Notes: generated by a model not told the origin, from the letters alone. A stretch of DNA of 42,370 nucleotides from Anaerolinea sp. (GCA_020719725.1 DYPU01000015.1:1-42370); one strand, 5' to 3'. Shown: positions 11,485 to 21,704, numbered from the stretch's first letter. Made by a program: numbers and translations.

Positions 11485-12339
11485 ATGCATCGTGAACGTG
11501 TTTCTGAAAATGTTTTTTGGTTTCAATCTGAAATTTATGCGCAGGTTACGGCTGGGGTGATTGCCGGGCCGCAATGGGCAGTGGTGATTGACACACTGGC
11601 GACCCCTGAAGAAACGCTCGCCATGCGCGAGTTTGTGGAGCATGAACTAAGTTTGCAGGTGCGTTATGTGATTAATACGCACTACCATGCCGATCATACC
11701 TGGGGGAATTGTTTTTTCCCTGGAGCGACGATTCTGGCGCATTCGCGCTGCCGGGATTTGTTAGCAGAAAAGGGCGTTCCATCTCTGGAGGCGGCCAAGA
11801 AGCAAAATGCCGGGTTAAAACAAGTCAAGATTGTTTTGCCGCATCTGACGTTTGATCGCGGTGAATTAAACTTGCGGGTGGGCAAGAGAAATCTCATTCT
11901 GGCTCCGGCAATGGGGCATAGCCATGATGGGATTTCGGTGCTGGTGGAAGAAGATCGCATTTTATTTGCGGGGGATGCGTTTATGCCTCTGCCCTATTTG
12001 GTGGATGGTGATATTACCGAATTGACAGGGTCGATTAAGAAGATCGGCAAGATGGGCCTGGAAAATGTGGTGCAGGGGCATGGGGATGTTATTTTACGCG
12101 GCGAGATTGAAGCGGCTGTGAAAGAAAACCTGGCGTATCTTTCAGCCATTCGCAAGTCGGTGCGGACGGCGCTTAAGCGCAAAAATCCACTGGAGTATTT
12201 GGACGAGGTGTCAATTGAGGAGTGTGGCAAGAGCCGGGTCTATCTAGGCGGGCTGGCCGAGCTGCTGCACCGGCGCAATATGCGGGCTTTGTATAAACAC
12301 ATGCTCGAAAATAAAGAAAAATACGAGGGCGAAGAATAG
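11485..12339 (+). CDS. MBL-fold metallo-hydrolase
   Basis: INTHYHADHTWGN, GHSHDG, LFAGDAFMPLP, VQGHGDV. Confidence 0.92.
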   Translation: MHRERVSENVFWFQSEIYAQVTAGVIAGPQWAVVIDTLATPEETLAMREFVEHELSLQVRYVINTHYHADHTWGNCFFPGATILAHSRCRDLLAEKGVPSLEAAKKQNAGLKQVKIVLPHLTFDRGELNLRVGKRNLILAPAMGHSHDGISVLVEEDRILFAGDAFMPLPYLVDGDITELTGSIKKIGKMGLENVVQGHGDVILRGEIEAAVKENLAYLSAIRKSVRTALKRKNPLEYLDEVSIEECGKSRVYLGGLAELLHRRNMRALYKHMLENKEKYEGEE

Positions 12340-12352
12340 CTCTGTGAGCAAA

Positions 12353-12867
12353 AGGGGCTGTCCAAAAAGGTGGGCAGGCAGCGAAGAAAATTGTGTCTAT
12401 CTCACAACCTTTTATCAGGATACCCACCGCTACCGTAATCCGAAAATCATTTCCAATCACCAGTTTCGCGCCGACCACTTTGCCTATGATCTCCAGGCCG
12501 GTGAATTTATCTGCCCGAACCAACAACGCCTGACCTATCTTTAGACCGGCAAACACAAAACGGTCAACGGTTACGAGAGTGAACGACGATACTGCGAATG
12601 CCAGAGTTGCCAGGACTGTCCGCTCAAGAGCCAGGTTGGTTTCAAGCTGTTCGAATATTGCCGTCAGGCGCGGGAAAATCTCACATCGCAGAGCGGTGTT
12701 GCCTTACGCAAGAAACGCGCGCTGGATGTTGAGACGGTTTTTGGCAATATCCAGCAGAATATGCAAAAACTGGCGAGCTGACCCCGCCAGTTTTTTTGTT
12801 TTTCGCTCTTTTCAACCCTGATGGGTATTTTGGGGAACTTTCACGGATGGCTTTTTGGACAGCCCCT
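12353..12867 (+). mobile_element. internally deleted IS1182-like element
   Basis: perfect 17 bp terminal inverted repeats AGGGGCTGTCCAAAAAG (12353-12369 and 12851-12867) bracketing a remnant of IS1182-type transposase C-terminus (FICPNQQRLTYL*TGKHKTVNGYESERRYCECQSCQDCPLKSQ...ALRKKRALDVETVFGNIQQN). Confidence 0.82.
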
Positions 12868-12873
12868 GTTTTA

Positions 12874-13215
12874 TTAACGATAGTCGCCTTCGCCTTTAAT
12901 TTTTCCGCGCTCCAGCCGTGAAAATAATTTTTCCAGGTTGGCTTCGGCAACTTCTTGCAATGGAATATCCAATTCCGTGGCGATTTGAGCCAAATACCAG
13001 AGCACGTCGCCCAATTCGTATTTTAGCGCGTCGCGGTCGGCGGCGCTAATTTGGCCGCCATGATCGCGGAAGATTTTTTTTACCTTACCGGCCAATTCGC
13101 CTGCCTCGTTGACCAGCCCCAGGGTAGGATAAACGATGGGGTGGTCGGTGTGAACCAGGTTCCAGGTTTTGCGCGATTCGCGCTGATAGTCGTTTAGATC
13201 GTTTAGGGTGGGCAT
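12874..13215 (-). CDS. MazG-like nucleotide pyrophosphohydrolase
   Basis: LVNEAGELAGKVKK...ALKYELGDVLWYLAQIA (ExxE/ExxD metal-binding pattern). Confidence 0.9.
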   Translation of the reverse strand: MPTLNDLNDYQRESRKTWNLVHTDHPIVYPTLGLVNEAGELAGKVKKIFRDHGGQISAADRDALKYELGDVLWYLAQIATELDIPLQEVAEANLEKLFSRLERGKIKGEGDYR

Positions 13216-13245
13216 AGTTTTTTGTTCCTTGAAGAGATTTGGAGG

Positions 13246-14487
13246 TTAGCCCTTCATTGTGGACATTTGCAATTCGCCGGTAAAGCCGCGCGCCATTAGA
13301 AATGACCCACGGGCATATTTCTTGGCGCGATAGAGCGATTCGTCCGCGGCCCGCAGCAGGTTGGCGGCAGAGCAGGCATGGGTGGGGTAAATGGCAATTC
13401 CACCCGAAATGCCCAGTTGGGCCGTTGCGCCATTGGGTAAAGCGCAAGAGAAACTGGCGAATCGTTCTTTTAGAAATGCGGCGGTTTGATTGGCGACTTC
13501 AGGCGTGGCTTCTGGTAAAACCATTGTCAATTCATCTCCGCCATAGCGGGCTAAAAAATCGCTGGAGCGAGAGATGGAGACCAGAAAAGTGGCGACATCG
13601 CGCAAGACCTGGTCTCCGATGGCATGGCCCCAGGAATCATTAATGCTCTTGAACCCGTCTAAATCCATCATCAACACCGCGAAGGGACGACCATGCCGCA
13701 TTGAGCGATTTACCTGGTTTTCCAGATAACGATCCAGCGCGCGCCGATTGGGTAAACCAGTTAGGGTATCACTAAGAGCTTGCATTGAAACCGCTTCGTG
13801 CAGGCGAGCATTGATGATGGCAATCACGGCCTGATCTGCCAGCAGTTTTAGCAACCTTTGTTCCGCCGCAGAAAACGAGCCAATTTGCCAGCGTGAAAGG
13901 TTCATCACGCCCACAACGGTATCCACCATTAGCAACGGAATGCTGATAAGCGAGCCATTTTCAAGATTCGGCACATCTTTGTATAAAGGATGAATTTTCA
14001 TTTCCTCAATAATTAACAGTTCTTTGGAATGGGCCACCAAATACGTAATTCCCTGAGGCCGGGGCGTCCAGCGTTCTTTGTTACGAACTCCCTGTCCATT
14101 CAGCGAGGCGCCAAAGTGTAATTGCCCCCCTTGATACAAATAAATATGCGCGTTGCGCGCATTTTTAACCAACTGAGTGGCTTCGGTGACAACCCCATCC
14201 AAAACAGCTTGTAAATCGAGGTTGGCCGTCAAGCTGTAGGCCAGGCGCTTCACCGCATCCAACTCTGCGGCTTGCTGCCGGATAACCGCCAACAAATTAT
14301 GATGTGAGAAAATACGCGAGGCCAATACTTCGCTGATTTGAGCGTAATTTCCCTGAAAATCTGAATTGGTTAAAGTCTCAAGCAAAGCAGAAAGTAACTC
14401 TATCGAAGATAACTGCTCTGTCGTGGATAGGTTAGTTTTTTGTAAACGCTCACGAAAAGAAGAAAGCCACTGTTCTTTATTATTCAT
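13246..14487 (-). CDS. GAF-GGDEF diguanylate cyclase
   Basis: DTLTGLPNRRALDRYL, ARYGGDELTMVLPEA signature; GAF-type N-terminal region. Confidence 0.92.
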   Translation of the reverse strand: MNNKEQWLSSFRERLQKTNLSTTEQLSSIELLSALLETLTNSDFQGNYAQISEVLASRIFSHHNLLAVIRQQAAELDAVKRLAYSLTANLDLQAVLDGVVTEATQLVKNARNAHIYLYQGGQLHFGASLNGQGVRNKERWTPRPQGITYLVAHSKELLIIEEMKIHPLYKDVPNLENGSLISIPLLMVDTVVGVMNLSRWQIGSFSAAEQRLLKLLADQAVIAIINARLHEAVSMQALSDTLTGLPNRRALDRYLENQVNRSMRHGRPFAVLMMDLDGFKSINDSWGHAIGDQVLRDVATFLVSISRSSDFLARYGGDELTMVLPEATPEVANQTAAFLKERFASFSCALPNGATAQLGISGGIAIYPTHACSAANLLRAADESLYRAKKYARGSFLMARGFTGELQMSTMKG

Positions 14488-14605
14488 AAGTTACCATCGT
14501 AGCATAGCCGGGGTTGTGGGATGGATGTCACCATTATAAGTGACGGATGACAAATTAGAGTATGCTAGAATCATTTGGATACCCTTTTCTAACGGAGAAT
14601 TAAGC

Positions 14606-15388
14606 ATGTCAAACTCGCGTTTAACCTCGCAAACTCCCTTAAAATCCTACCGACGCGCCCTGCTGGTGGGCGCTTCCAGTGGCATTGGCGCAGCCTTGGC
14701 TCATCAACTAGCCGAAAAAGGCTACCAGGTGGCCCTGCTGGGCCGTCGTCTCGAAATGCTCGAAGCGATCTGCGCAGAAATCAACCAAAAACACGGCCAG
14801 GGTCAGGCCATTGCTTTTGCCCATGATGTTGAAGACACAGAACAAGTTCCGGCCCTCTTTGGTCAAATCGTCAAACAACTGGGCGGACTGGATACCATCA
14901 TCTACAATGCGGGCATTTTACTCCCCGTCACAGTCACCGAATTTGACACTGAAAAAGACCTGCAAATGACACAAATCAACTATCTGGGCGCATTGGCCTG
15001 GCTCAACCCGGCTGCGGCCTACTTTCAGACCTTAAAAACAGGTCAAATTGTGGGCATTGGCTCGGTTGCCGGAGATCGGGGCCGAGTCGGCGCTCCGGCC
15101 TATAACGCCTCGAAAGCCGCTCTGCACACCTATCTTGAAGCGCTGCGGAACCGACTCACCCGTCGCGGTGTCCACGTTCTGACGGTGAAACCAGGCTTTG
15201 TCGCCACCGCCATGATCAAAGATTCGCCCCGCACCCTCATGGTCATCAGCCCCGAAGCAGCCGCGGCGGGCATCTACCGGGCCATGCAATCCCACCAGCA
15301 GACGGTTTATGTCCCGTTTCAGTGGGCGCTGCTCATGCAAGTCATTCGTCACATTCCGTCGTTCATCTTCCGGCGGTTATCCTTTTAG
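14606..15388 (+). CDS. SDR family oxidoreductase (DprE2-like position)
   Basis: GASSGIGAALAHQLAEKG, NAGI, YNASKAAL. Confidence 0.9.
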   Translation: MSNSRLTSQTPLKSYRRALLVGASSGIGAALAHQLAEKGYQVALLGRRLEMLEAICAEINQKHGQGQAIAFAHDVEDTEQVPALFGQIVKQLGGLDTIIYNAGILLPVTVTEFDTEKDLQMTQINYLGALAWLNPAAAYFQTLKTGQIVGIGSVAGDRGRVGAPAYNASKAALHTYLEALRNRLTRRGVHVLTVKPGFVATAMIKDSPRTLMVISPEAAAAGIYRAMQSHQQTVYVPFQWALLMQVIRHIPSFIFRRLSF

Positions 15389-15434
15389 CCGATATTCAGC
15401 CTTGAATATCGAAAAACAACCCAAAAGAGCTGAT

Positions 15435-16850
15435 ATGAATCCCCAATCGTTACCCTTTGAGCGTCTTAAGACGCTCGAAAACTTCGGTCACTCTCTTCAG
15501 GCCCAATCCTACTTGTACCGGCCAACCAATGTGGAACAAATGAACGAAGTTTTCAAACAGGCCAAACAAAGTGGCCTGACTGTGGCTCTACGCGGCGCAG
15601 GCCGCAGTTATAACGACGCTGCCCTCAATGGCGGCGGCATTGTCATGGATATTCAAGACATGAATCGCATCGTCGAATGGAATCCAGAAACCGGCCTGAT
15701 CACTTGCGAGCCGGGCGTCACCTTGCAAAAGTTGTGGCAACATATTTTGCCGGATGGCTGGTGGCCGCCAGTGGTCTCTGGCACGATGACCACCACACTA
15801 GGCGGCTGCCTGGGCATGAACATTCACGGCAAAAACAACTTTAAAATGGGAACCATCGGTGAGCAGGTTGTCGAGTTTAAGGCGCTGCTGCCTACCGGAG
15901 CAGAAATCACTTGCTCACCCAAACTCAACGGCGATTTGTTCCATGCCATGATCTCTGGTATGGGTATGTTGGGCGTTTTCACTGCTATCACTTTGCAAAT
16001 GAAGCGGGTTTATTCTGGCATGTTAAACGTCCATGCCTGGAATGTACCCAATCTCGAAAGCCATATCCAGGCTCTTACCGAAAACGCGCCCAACAACAAT
16101 TACACCGTCGGCTGGCTCGATTCGACCGCCAGCGGCGCGGGCATGGGGCGTGGTCAACTACATACCGCCAACTACTTGCCAGAAGGCGAAGACCCTAACC
16201 CAAAAAAGACCCTGCAAGTGGCTTACCAAACCCTGCCCGCCACCATGTTTGGCGTTTTCCCAAAATCCATTATTCACTACTTCATGGCCCCGTTTATGAT
16301 CAATCCTGGCGTCTGGCTGATTAACACTGCCAAATACATCGCCGGAATGCGCGAGGGGCATCACCCGCAGTCACACGCCGCCTTTCACTTTTTGCTTGAT
16401 TATGTGCCGAACTGGGAACTGGCTTACGGGCGCAGCGGCTTGATTCAGTACCAGTCCTTTATCCCCAAAGAGACTGTACGGGAGGCCTGGCGCGAAATTT
16501 TGACTTTGACCCAAAAACGCGGCTTACCCTCCTACCTGGGCGTCACCAAACGTCACCGCCCCGATAAGTTTCTGCTTAGCCATGCCGTAGATGGATTTTC
16601 GCTGGCTCTCGATTTCAAAGTCACCCAGGGCAACCGCGCCCGACTTTCGGCCCTGCTTCAGGAACTTGACCAAATTGTATTGGAGGCCGGTGGGCGGTTT
16701 TATTTTGCCAAAAACAGTGAAACCAGCCCCGAAACCGCCAAACGCTACTTGGGCGAGGAAACTATCGAACGCTTTAAGGCCCTCAAAAAGCGTACCGACC
16801 CCAATGGCCTGCTCGAATCAGACTTATATCGGCGTGTGTTTGGTTCATAA
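15435..16850 (+). CDS. FAD-binding oxidoreductase, DprE1-like
   Basis: ALRGAGRSYNDAALNGGGIVMDI, VSGTMTTTLGGCLGMNIHGKNN, GMLGVFTAITLQM. Confidence 0.88.
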   Translation: MNPQSLPFERLKTLENFGHSLQAQSYLYRPTNVEQMNEVFKQAKQSGLTVALRGAGRSYNDAALNGGGIVMDIQDMNRIVEWNPETGLITCEPGVTLQKLWQHILPDGWWPPVVSGTMTTTLGGCLGMNIHGKNNFKMGTIGEQVVEFKALLPTGAEITCSPKLNGDLFHAMISGMGMLGVFTAITLQMKRVYSGMLNVHAWNVPNLESHIQALTENAPNNNYTVGWLDSTASGAGMGRGQLHTANYLPEGEDPNPKKTLQVAYQTLPATMFGVFPKSIIHYFMAPFMINPGVWLINTAKYIAGMREGHHPQSHAAFHFLLDYVPNWELAYGRSGLIQYQSFIPKETVREAWREILTLTQKRGLPSYLGVTKRHRPDKFLLSHAVDGFSLALDFKVTQGNRARLSALLQELDQIVLEAGGRFYFAKNSETSPETAKRYLGEETIERFKALKKRTDPNGLLESDLYRRVFGS

Positions 16851-16865
16851 CGAAATTAAGACAAC

Positions 16866-16899
16866 AAAAAAGGGCGAAGTTTCGGCTTCGCCCTTTTTT
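16866..16899. terminator. bidirectional terminator
   Basis: AAAAAAGGGCGAAG-tttcgg-CTTCGCCCTTTTTT. Confidence 0.92.
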
Positions 16900-16910
16900 G
16901 TTATTTAGGG

Positions 16911-17327
16911 TTAAAACAGGCCAACAACACTCAGCCAACGATTGGGTTGTAACAGGCTGACTCCGGCGGCTACCAATGCCAGAGACAGCAAAATGCTTAT
17001 AAGGGTGTTGCGATACCGTTTTGGCGCTGGAGCTTTTTTCCACAGGGCGGGCAGGTGGGCGATGATGATTGCCACCAGCATCAACGTCAAATGCTCTCAG
17101 CGCTGACGCGGAAAACCAGCTCCGGCCAGGCCGTTCCAGATGAAAAACAGCAGCCCCAGCAAAAGTTGGGTATCCATTAGCCCGCCAAAGGCTGCCACCA
17201 GGCCACTGCTTGTTTTGTTGTATTCTTTTTTTTGCAGCAAGCCTTCTGTTAGCTTAAAAATTGCGCCCAGGGCCGCCAAAATGGTCAGCCAGCGCAGAAT
17301 TGAATGTAGGGTAAGCAAGATCAGCAT
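16911..17327 (-). pseudogene. small polytopic membrane protein interrupted by one in-frame TGA (17097-17099)
   Basis: same frame continues: ...FFIWNGLAGAGFPRQR*EHLTLMLVAIIIAHLPALWKKAPAPKRYRNTLISILLSLALVAAGVSLLQPNRWLSVVGLF stop TAA 16911. Confidence 0.6.
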
Positions 17328-17342
17328 TCTATCTCCTTCTTG

Positions 17343-17642
17343 TTATTGTTCCACAAAATCTCCGCCGGAGACGATGCGTTTTTCGGCCAGGGTGCGTTTT
17401 TTGTCGAATTTTAAGCTCACTTCGATTTGCTGGTAGCAGTGATTGCTGCCGTCACCCATCAGCACTTTGCGGACATAGAAAGTATCGTTGCCATTGTTGC
17501 CATATTCCACGCTCAGGTCGTTATCCACATCCACCCGGCCTTCAATGACTTCGCCACAGCGTTTGCATTTGACCTGGTAGATGTAGTAGCGTTTTTCGGG
17601 CTTGGGGCTGAGTGCGCTCATTAGGTTTTTAAAGAAGCTCAT
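17343..17642 (-). CDS. conserved hypothetical protein with CxxC motif
   Basis: intact 99 aa ORF in operon-like arrangement; YQVKCKRCGEVIEGRVD. Confidence 0.65.
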   Translation of the reverse strand: MSFFKNLMSALSPKPEKRYYIYQVKCKRCGEVIEGRVDVDNDLSVEYGNNGNDTFYVRKVLMGDGSNHCYQQIEVSLKFDKKRTLAEKRIVSGGDFVEQ

Positions 17643-18643
17643 TGGGGTTCCTCCTGCAAAATAAATTCGATGCGATTTAGTTCTTCTTCGCTGAAGGCCA
17701 GGTTTGTCAACGCCCCCAGGTTTTGCTCCAATTGAGCGACACTGCTTGCGCCGATTAGGGCCGAGGTGACTTGTGGTTTTCTCAAGACCCAGGCAATTGC
17801 CATTTGTGAAAGTGTTTGCTCGCGTTGTGCGGCCAATTCGTTTAACCGGTGAATTTTGCCGATATTGCGTTGAACGTCATTGGGGGTGAGCCAGACGCGC
17901 TCGGTTTTGGTGGCGCGGCTGCCAGCCGGGATTCCGTTCAGGTAACGGTCGGTCAGTTGACCCTGGGCCAGTGGTGAAAAAACAATCGAGCCGAGGCCCT
18001 GTTCGTCGAGTACATCCAACAGGCCGGTTTCGATCCAACGGTCGAACATATTGTACGAAGGTTGGTGAATCAGGCAGGGCGTGCCCAATTGGCGCAAAAT
18101 TTCGGCGGCCTGACGGGTTTGTTCGGGTGAATAGGATGAGATGCCAACATATAGCGCTTTGCCCTGGCGGACGGCGGCGTCTAGGGCGCTCATGGTTTCT
18201 TCGAGCGGGGTGCGCGGGTCGAAGCGGTGGCTGTAAAAAATATCGACATAGTCCAGGCCCATGCGTTTGAGGGATTGGTTGAGGCTGGCGAGCAGGTATT
18301 TGCGTGAACCCCATTCGCCGTAAGGGCCGGGCCACATATCGTAGCCGGCTTTGGTAGAGATGATTAGTTCGTCGCGGAAGGGGGCCAGGTCTTTTTGCAG
18401 TAATTGCCCGAAGGTTTCTTCGGCGGAGCCAGGCGGAGGCCCGTAGTTGTTCGCCAGGTCAAAGTGGGTTACGCCCAAGTCGAAGGCTCGCCGGGTAATG
18501 GCGCGCGCATTTTCGAATGAATCGAGGCCACCAAAGTTGTACCATAGGCCCAGGGAGATGGCCGGTAAGAGCAAGCCGGAATGTCCGGTGCGTTTGTAGG
18601 GCATGGATTGATAACGATTTTCGAGTGGGGCGTAAAAATTCAT
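17639..18643 (-). CDS. aldo/keto reductase
   Basis: FDLANNYGPPPGSAEETFG, ISTKAGYDMWPGPYGEWGSRKYLLASLNQSLKRMGLDYVDIFYSHRFD. Confidence 0.94.
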   Translation of the reverse strand: MNFYAPLENRYQSMPYKRTGHSGLLLPAISLGLWYNFGGLDSFENARAITRRAFDLGVTHFDLANNYGPPPGSAEETFGQLLQKDLAPFRDELIISTKAGYDMWPGPYGEWGSRKYLLASLNQSLKRMGLDYVDIFYSHRFDPRTPLEETMSALDAAVRQGKALYVGISSYSPEQTRQAAEILRQLGTPCLIHQPSYNMFDRWIETGLLDVLDEQGLGSIVFSPLAQGQLTDRYLNGIPAGSRATKTERVWLTPNDVQRNIGKIHRLNELAAQREQTLSQMAIAWVLRKPQVTSALIGASSVAQLEQNLGALTNLAFSEEELNRIEFILQEEPQ

Positions 18644-18644
18644 G

Positions 18645-19511
18645 TTAGCCTTTCTTAAATGGGGCAAAACCTTCGCCGAGGGCTTCGTGAGCTGCGCCCA
18701 CCACCATAAAGGCGCGTGGGTCGGCTTCTTGAACAATTGATTTTAGCAGTTGAACTTCAGACCGGGTGATTACGCAGTATAGGATCGGGCGGGCTGTGCC
18801 GGTATAGGCGCCTGTGCCAGAAATAAGGGTGACGCCGCGTTCCAGATCGTGCATGATTTGGTGCGTGACGATTTCCGGCTCGCTGGTGACGATCAGGGCG
18901 GTGCGGACGGTTGCGCCGCCTTCCATGGCGGTATCTACTACCAGGCCGCTGACATACAGGGTGATGACGGCGTACAGCGCTTCTTTCCAGCCAAAGACAA
19001 AACCCGCGCCTAGAATGACCAGAGAATCGGTAATCAGGTAACTCTGGGTCATCGGTACGCCGCGATAGTGGTTGAGAATGCGTGCCAAAATGTCGGAGCC
19101 GCCGCTTGTGCCGCGTCCGCGGTAGACCAGTCCGTAGCCTACCCCAGAGACAACTGCGCCATAAAGCGCATTCAGCACCAGGTCGTCGGTTAGCCCGGCG
19201 GTTGGGAAAAAGGGTAACAGCATCAACGTATCTGCAAACAAGGAAAAGGTGATGATGGCAAAGGCGGTTCGCAAGGCAAAGGCTCGTCCGCCTAAAAAGC
19301 GCCAGCCTAGTACAAACAGCGGTAAATTGCCAAAAAAGACCATCAGGCCAATCGGCCAGCCGGTGTAATAGTTGATGAGTTGTGAAATACCGCTGACTCC
19401 GCCGCTTGCCAGGTTGGCTGGAACTAGAAAAATGCGCAGTCCAATGGCCTGAGTGAGTGTACCTAGCAGAATTAAGACCAGGTCGCGCAGAAGTGGATAA
19501 TATTTTTTCAT
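18645..19511 (-). CDS. YitT family membrane protein
   Basis: GLRIFLVPANLASGGVSGISQLI, GGSDILARIL, C-terminal DUF2179-like GVTLISGTGAYTG. Confidence 0.88.
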   Translation of the reverse strand: MKKYYPLLRDLVLILLGTLTQAIGLRIFLVPANLASGGVSGISQLINYYTGWPIGLMVFFGNLPLFVLGWRFLGGRAFALRTAFAIITFSLFADTLMLLPFFPTAGLTDDLVLNALYGAVVSGVGYGLVYRGRGTSGGSDILARILNHYRGVPMTQSYLITDSLVILGAGFVFGWKEALYAVITLYVSGLVVDTAMEGGATVRTALIVTSEPEIVTHQIMHDLERGVTLISGTGAYTGTARPILYCVITRSEVQLLKSIVQEADPRAFMVVGAAHEALGEGFAPFKKG

Positions 19512-19514
19512 TTT

Positions 19515-21542
19515 TTAGTTTTCACAATCTGAAATTTGGACAATGCGTCTAAAATCGACCAGGGTTCCGGCATTGTTGTATTGTTCGAGTTGGCCGAGCG
19601 GTTTAACGCAGGCTTTTTGGAGTAAAGCGCCGTGCCGGTTGGAAAATTTCAGGTCGAAATAGATGTAATCGTACCCGGCGGCTTTCAGACGATACGGGTC
19701 GGGATTGGCGACCAGGGCATCCCATTCGGGCAAGGTGGTGCCAAAATTCAATGCGGCGATGGCCGGGCGGCCCGTGACGGTGATGCCGCGTAGGTAGTTG
19801 GTATCGAAGACCAGGGTGTTTGGCTCCATTGTGTTCCAATATTTTTGATACATTTTGGCGTCCAGGTCTTCCAGAAATGCGGCGTAAATGGGGTTGGGCA
19901 TGGCTTGCAATTGCACCCCAAACAGGGCCAGTCCGCTGAAGCAAGTTGCCAGCCCCCACATCATCAAGCCGACCTGGGTCTCTTCTGATTTTTGGCGCGC
20001 CCACAGCCAGAGCAGCGGCACTGCATACATTTTTGTCACCAGGCCAAAATGGGCAATCATGCGTGAGATGGCGGTTGGCCCGGCATTGCCGGTGTAATCA
20101 AAAAAAACGACCAGCAGGCTTGGTATGCTGGAGGCCAGCCAGGCCGCAGAAATCCAGCGCGCGGCAGAAGTCTCGGCGCGCCAGTAGCGGAAGACCCAGG
20201 GTAAGGCCAAAATTGCCAGCCCGGTTTCGGCCAGAATGGCAAACCACTGTAACGGGTTGAGCAGCGAAAGGTAGCCGAGATGGGCCGAAAGCACAGTGGG
20301 CGAGCGCAAGGCAAACCCGACCCGGTAGAGGCTGTTTGCGCTGCCTGCGGTGGCGCGTTCGATGGCGCTGAAGGTTAACTCAGTCAACATGCCACCTTGC
20401 ACCAGCGCCAATCCTCCCGCAGCGGCCAGCACCGCCAGCCAGCCCCACAACGCGCCAGGCAGGCTTAGAGAGCGTTTTAGGCCAGCCCATAAGAGAAATG
20501 CCAGCGCCAGCCCGCCATACAGGAAGGCAAAGGTTACTTCGTTTGCCAGGGCCATGGCTGCCAACAGGACGATGAGCACCGGGTTAGCCCAGCGGCTTTG
20601 GCGATTTTCCGCTAAAAGGAGCAGCAGCAGGACAATTAGAATGGCGCTTGACCCGAAACCGGTATGCGCCATCGAAAGGGAGGGGTCTACCCCAGAGCCG
20701 TATAAGAATGGGAAAGGGGTTGGGCCGTTGCCTTCAATTTGCCAGCTTTTATAGAGGGCGGTTGCCAGGTTGGGGCCGCTATCGGCCCCAGAGCCGATTA
20801 GCGTGATACTGGTGGATAAGCGATTGAGCAGGCTGGCTGGGAGCAGTAGCAAAATCCAGCGCGCGCCCCCGGCAAAGGTGAAGAATAAGGCCGAAAGCGC
20901 AGCGGCCAGTTTGCTGCCGGTCAGGCGCAGGCCCAGCAGGCCGGTCAACAGGATGGTTAGTGAAATTGCCAGCCCGCGGGCTATATCAAGCGCCACCCAG
21001 GGGCCGGTCTGAATCAGGTTGACAAATTGGGCTGCCAGCAAAAGCTGGAAGTAGTGATAGCCAAAGCGCAGGCGCGGGTCGAAAGCGGTTTGAGGTGGAA
21101 TGTCACCGGCGGCCATGGTGGAAACTGGCGGCAGGTTTTGGTAGTCGTCGAAGATGCCCAATCCACGCCCGATCAGGGTGAAGACGAGGAAGATAGCTGC
21201 GAAAACAAGCCATTGTCTTAATTGCAGGCTTTCGGGCGGGAAGAGGTCTGAGATAACCTGGCGGGGGGTGCGGCGTTCTTTCGGTTGCAGGAACCAGGCC
21301 GCGGTGAGTCCGAGTCCGAGGATGAGCAGGGCTGAAAGCCAGAAGGCGGCCAGGGGCGGCAGTAAACGCGCCAGTCCGTTGGCGGTCCAGTTTGATAATA
21401 TGACGCCCAGCCCCAGTCCGAGCAATCCGCGCTCGTGTGGGGCGGTTTTGAAGAGCCGGGCGGTCAGCAGCCAGCCGCCGAGCGCCCAGAGTAGCAGGAT
21501 AATTCCAAAAGGCAGGGGGTTGAGTTCGGAGAAAAGATACAT
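19515..21542 (-). CDS. large polytopic membrane protein of unknown function
   Basis: 675 aa ORF with many hydrophobic segments; soluble C-terminal region. Confidence 0.75.
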   Translation of the reverse strand: MYLFSELNPLPFGIILLLWALGGWLLTARLFKTAPHERGLLGLGLGVILSNWTANGLARLLPPLAAFWLSALLILGLGLTAAWFLQPKERRTPRQVISDLFPPESLQLRQWLVFAAIFLVFTLIGRGLGIFDDYQNLPPVSTMAAGDIPPQTAFDPRLRFGYHYFQLLLAAQFVNLIQTGPWVALDIARGLAISLTILLTGLLGLRLTGSKLAAALSALFFTFAGGARWILLLLPASLLNRLSTSITLIGSGADSGPNLATALYKSWQIEGNGPTPFPFLYGSGVDPSLSMAHTGFGSSAILIVLLLLLLAENRQSRWANPVLIVLLAAMALANEVTFAFLYGGLALAFLLWAGLKRSLSLPGALWGWLAVLAAAGGLALVQGGMLTELTFSAIERATAGSANSLYRVGFALRSPTVLSAHLGYLSLLNPLQWFAILAETGLAILALPWVFRYWRAETSAARWISAAWLASSIPSLLVVFFDYTGNAGPTAISRMIAHFGLVTKMYAVPLLWLWARQKSEETQVGLMMWGLATCFSGLALFGVQLQAMPNPIYAAFLEDLDAKMYQKYWNTMEPNTLVFDTNYLRGITVTGRPAIAALNFGTTLPEWDALVANPDPYRLKAAGYDYIYFDLKFSNRHGALLQKACVKPLGQLEQYNNAGTLVDFRRIVQISDCEN

Positions 21543-21647
21543 GCGGCTATTATATCGAAGACCCCCTCATTTACTTCTTTTTTACATGGCTATTACAGCC
21601 ATAGTATGCTTTTTTTATGGGTATTGATCATGCCAATGCAAATTTAT

Positions 21648-21687
21648 AAAGAAGAAGCCCGCGCTGGTTAGCGCGGGCTTCTTCTTT
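21648..21687. terminator. terminator downstream of the bc-complex operon
   Basis: AAAGAAGAAGCCCGCGCT-ggtt-AGCGCGGGCTTCTTCTTT. Confidence 0.9.
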
Positions 21688-21704
21688 ATTTTTAAGGGTG
21701 CAGA

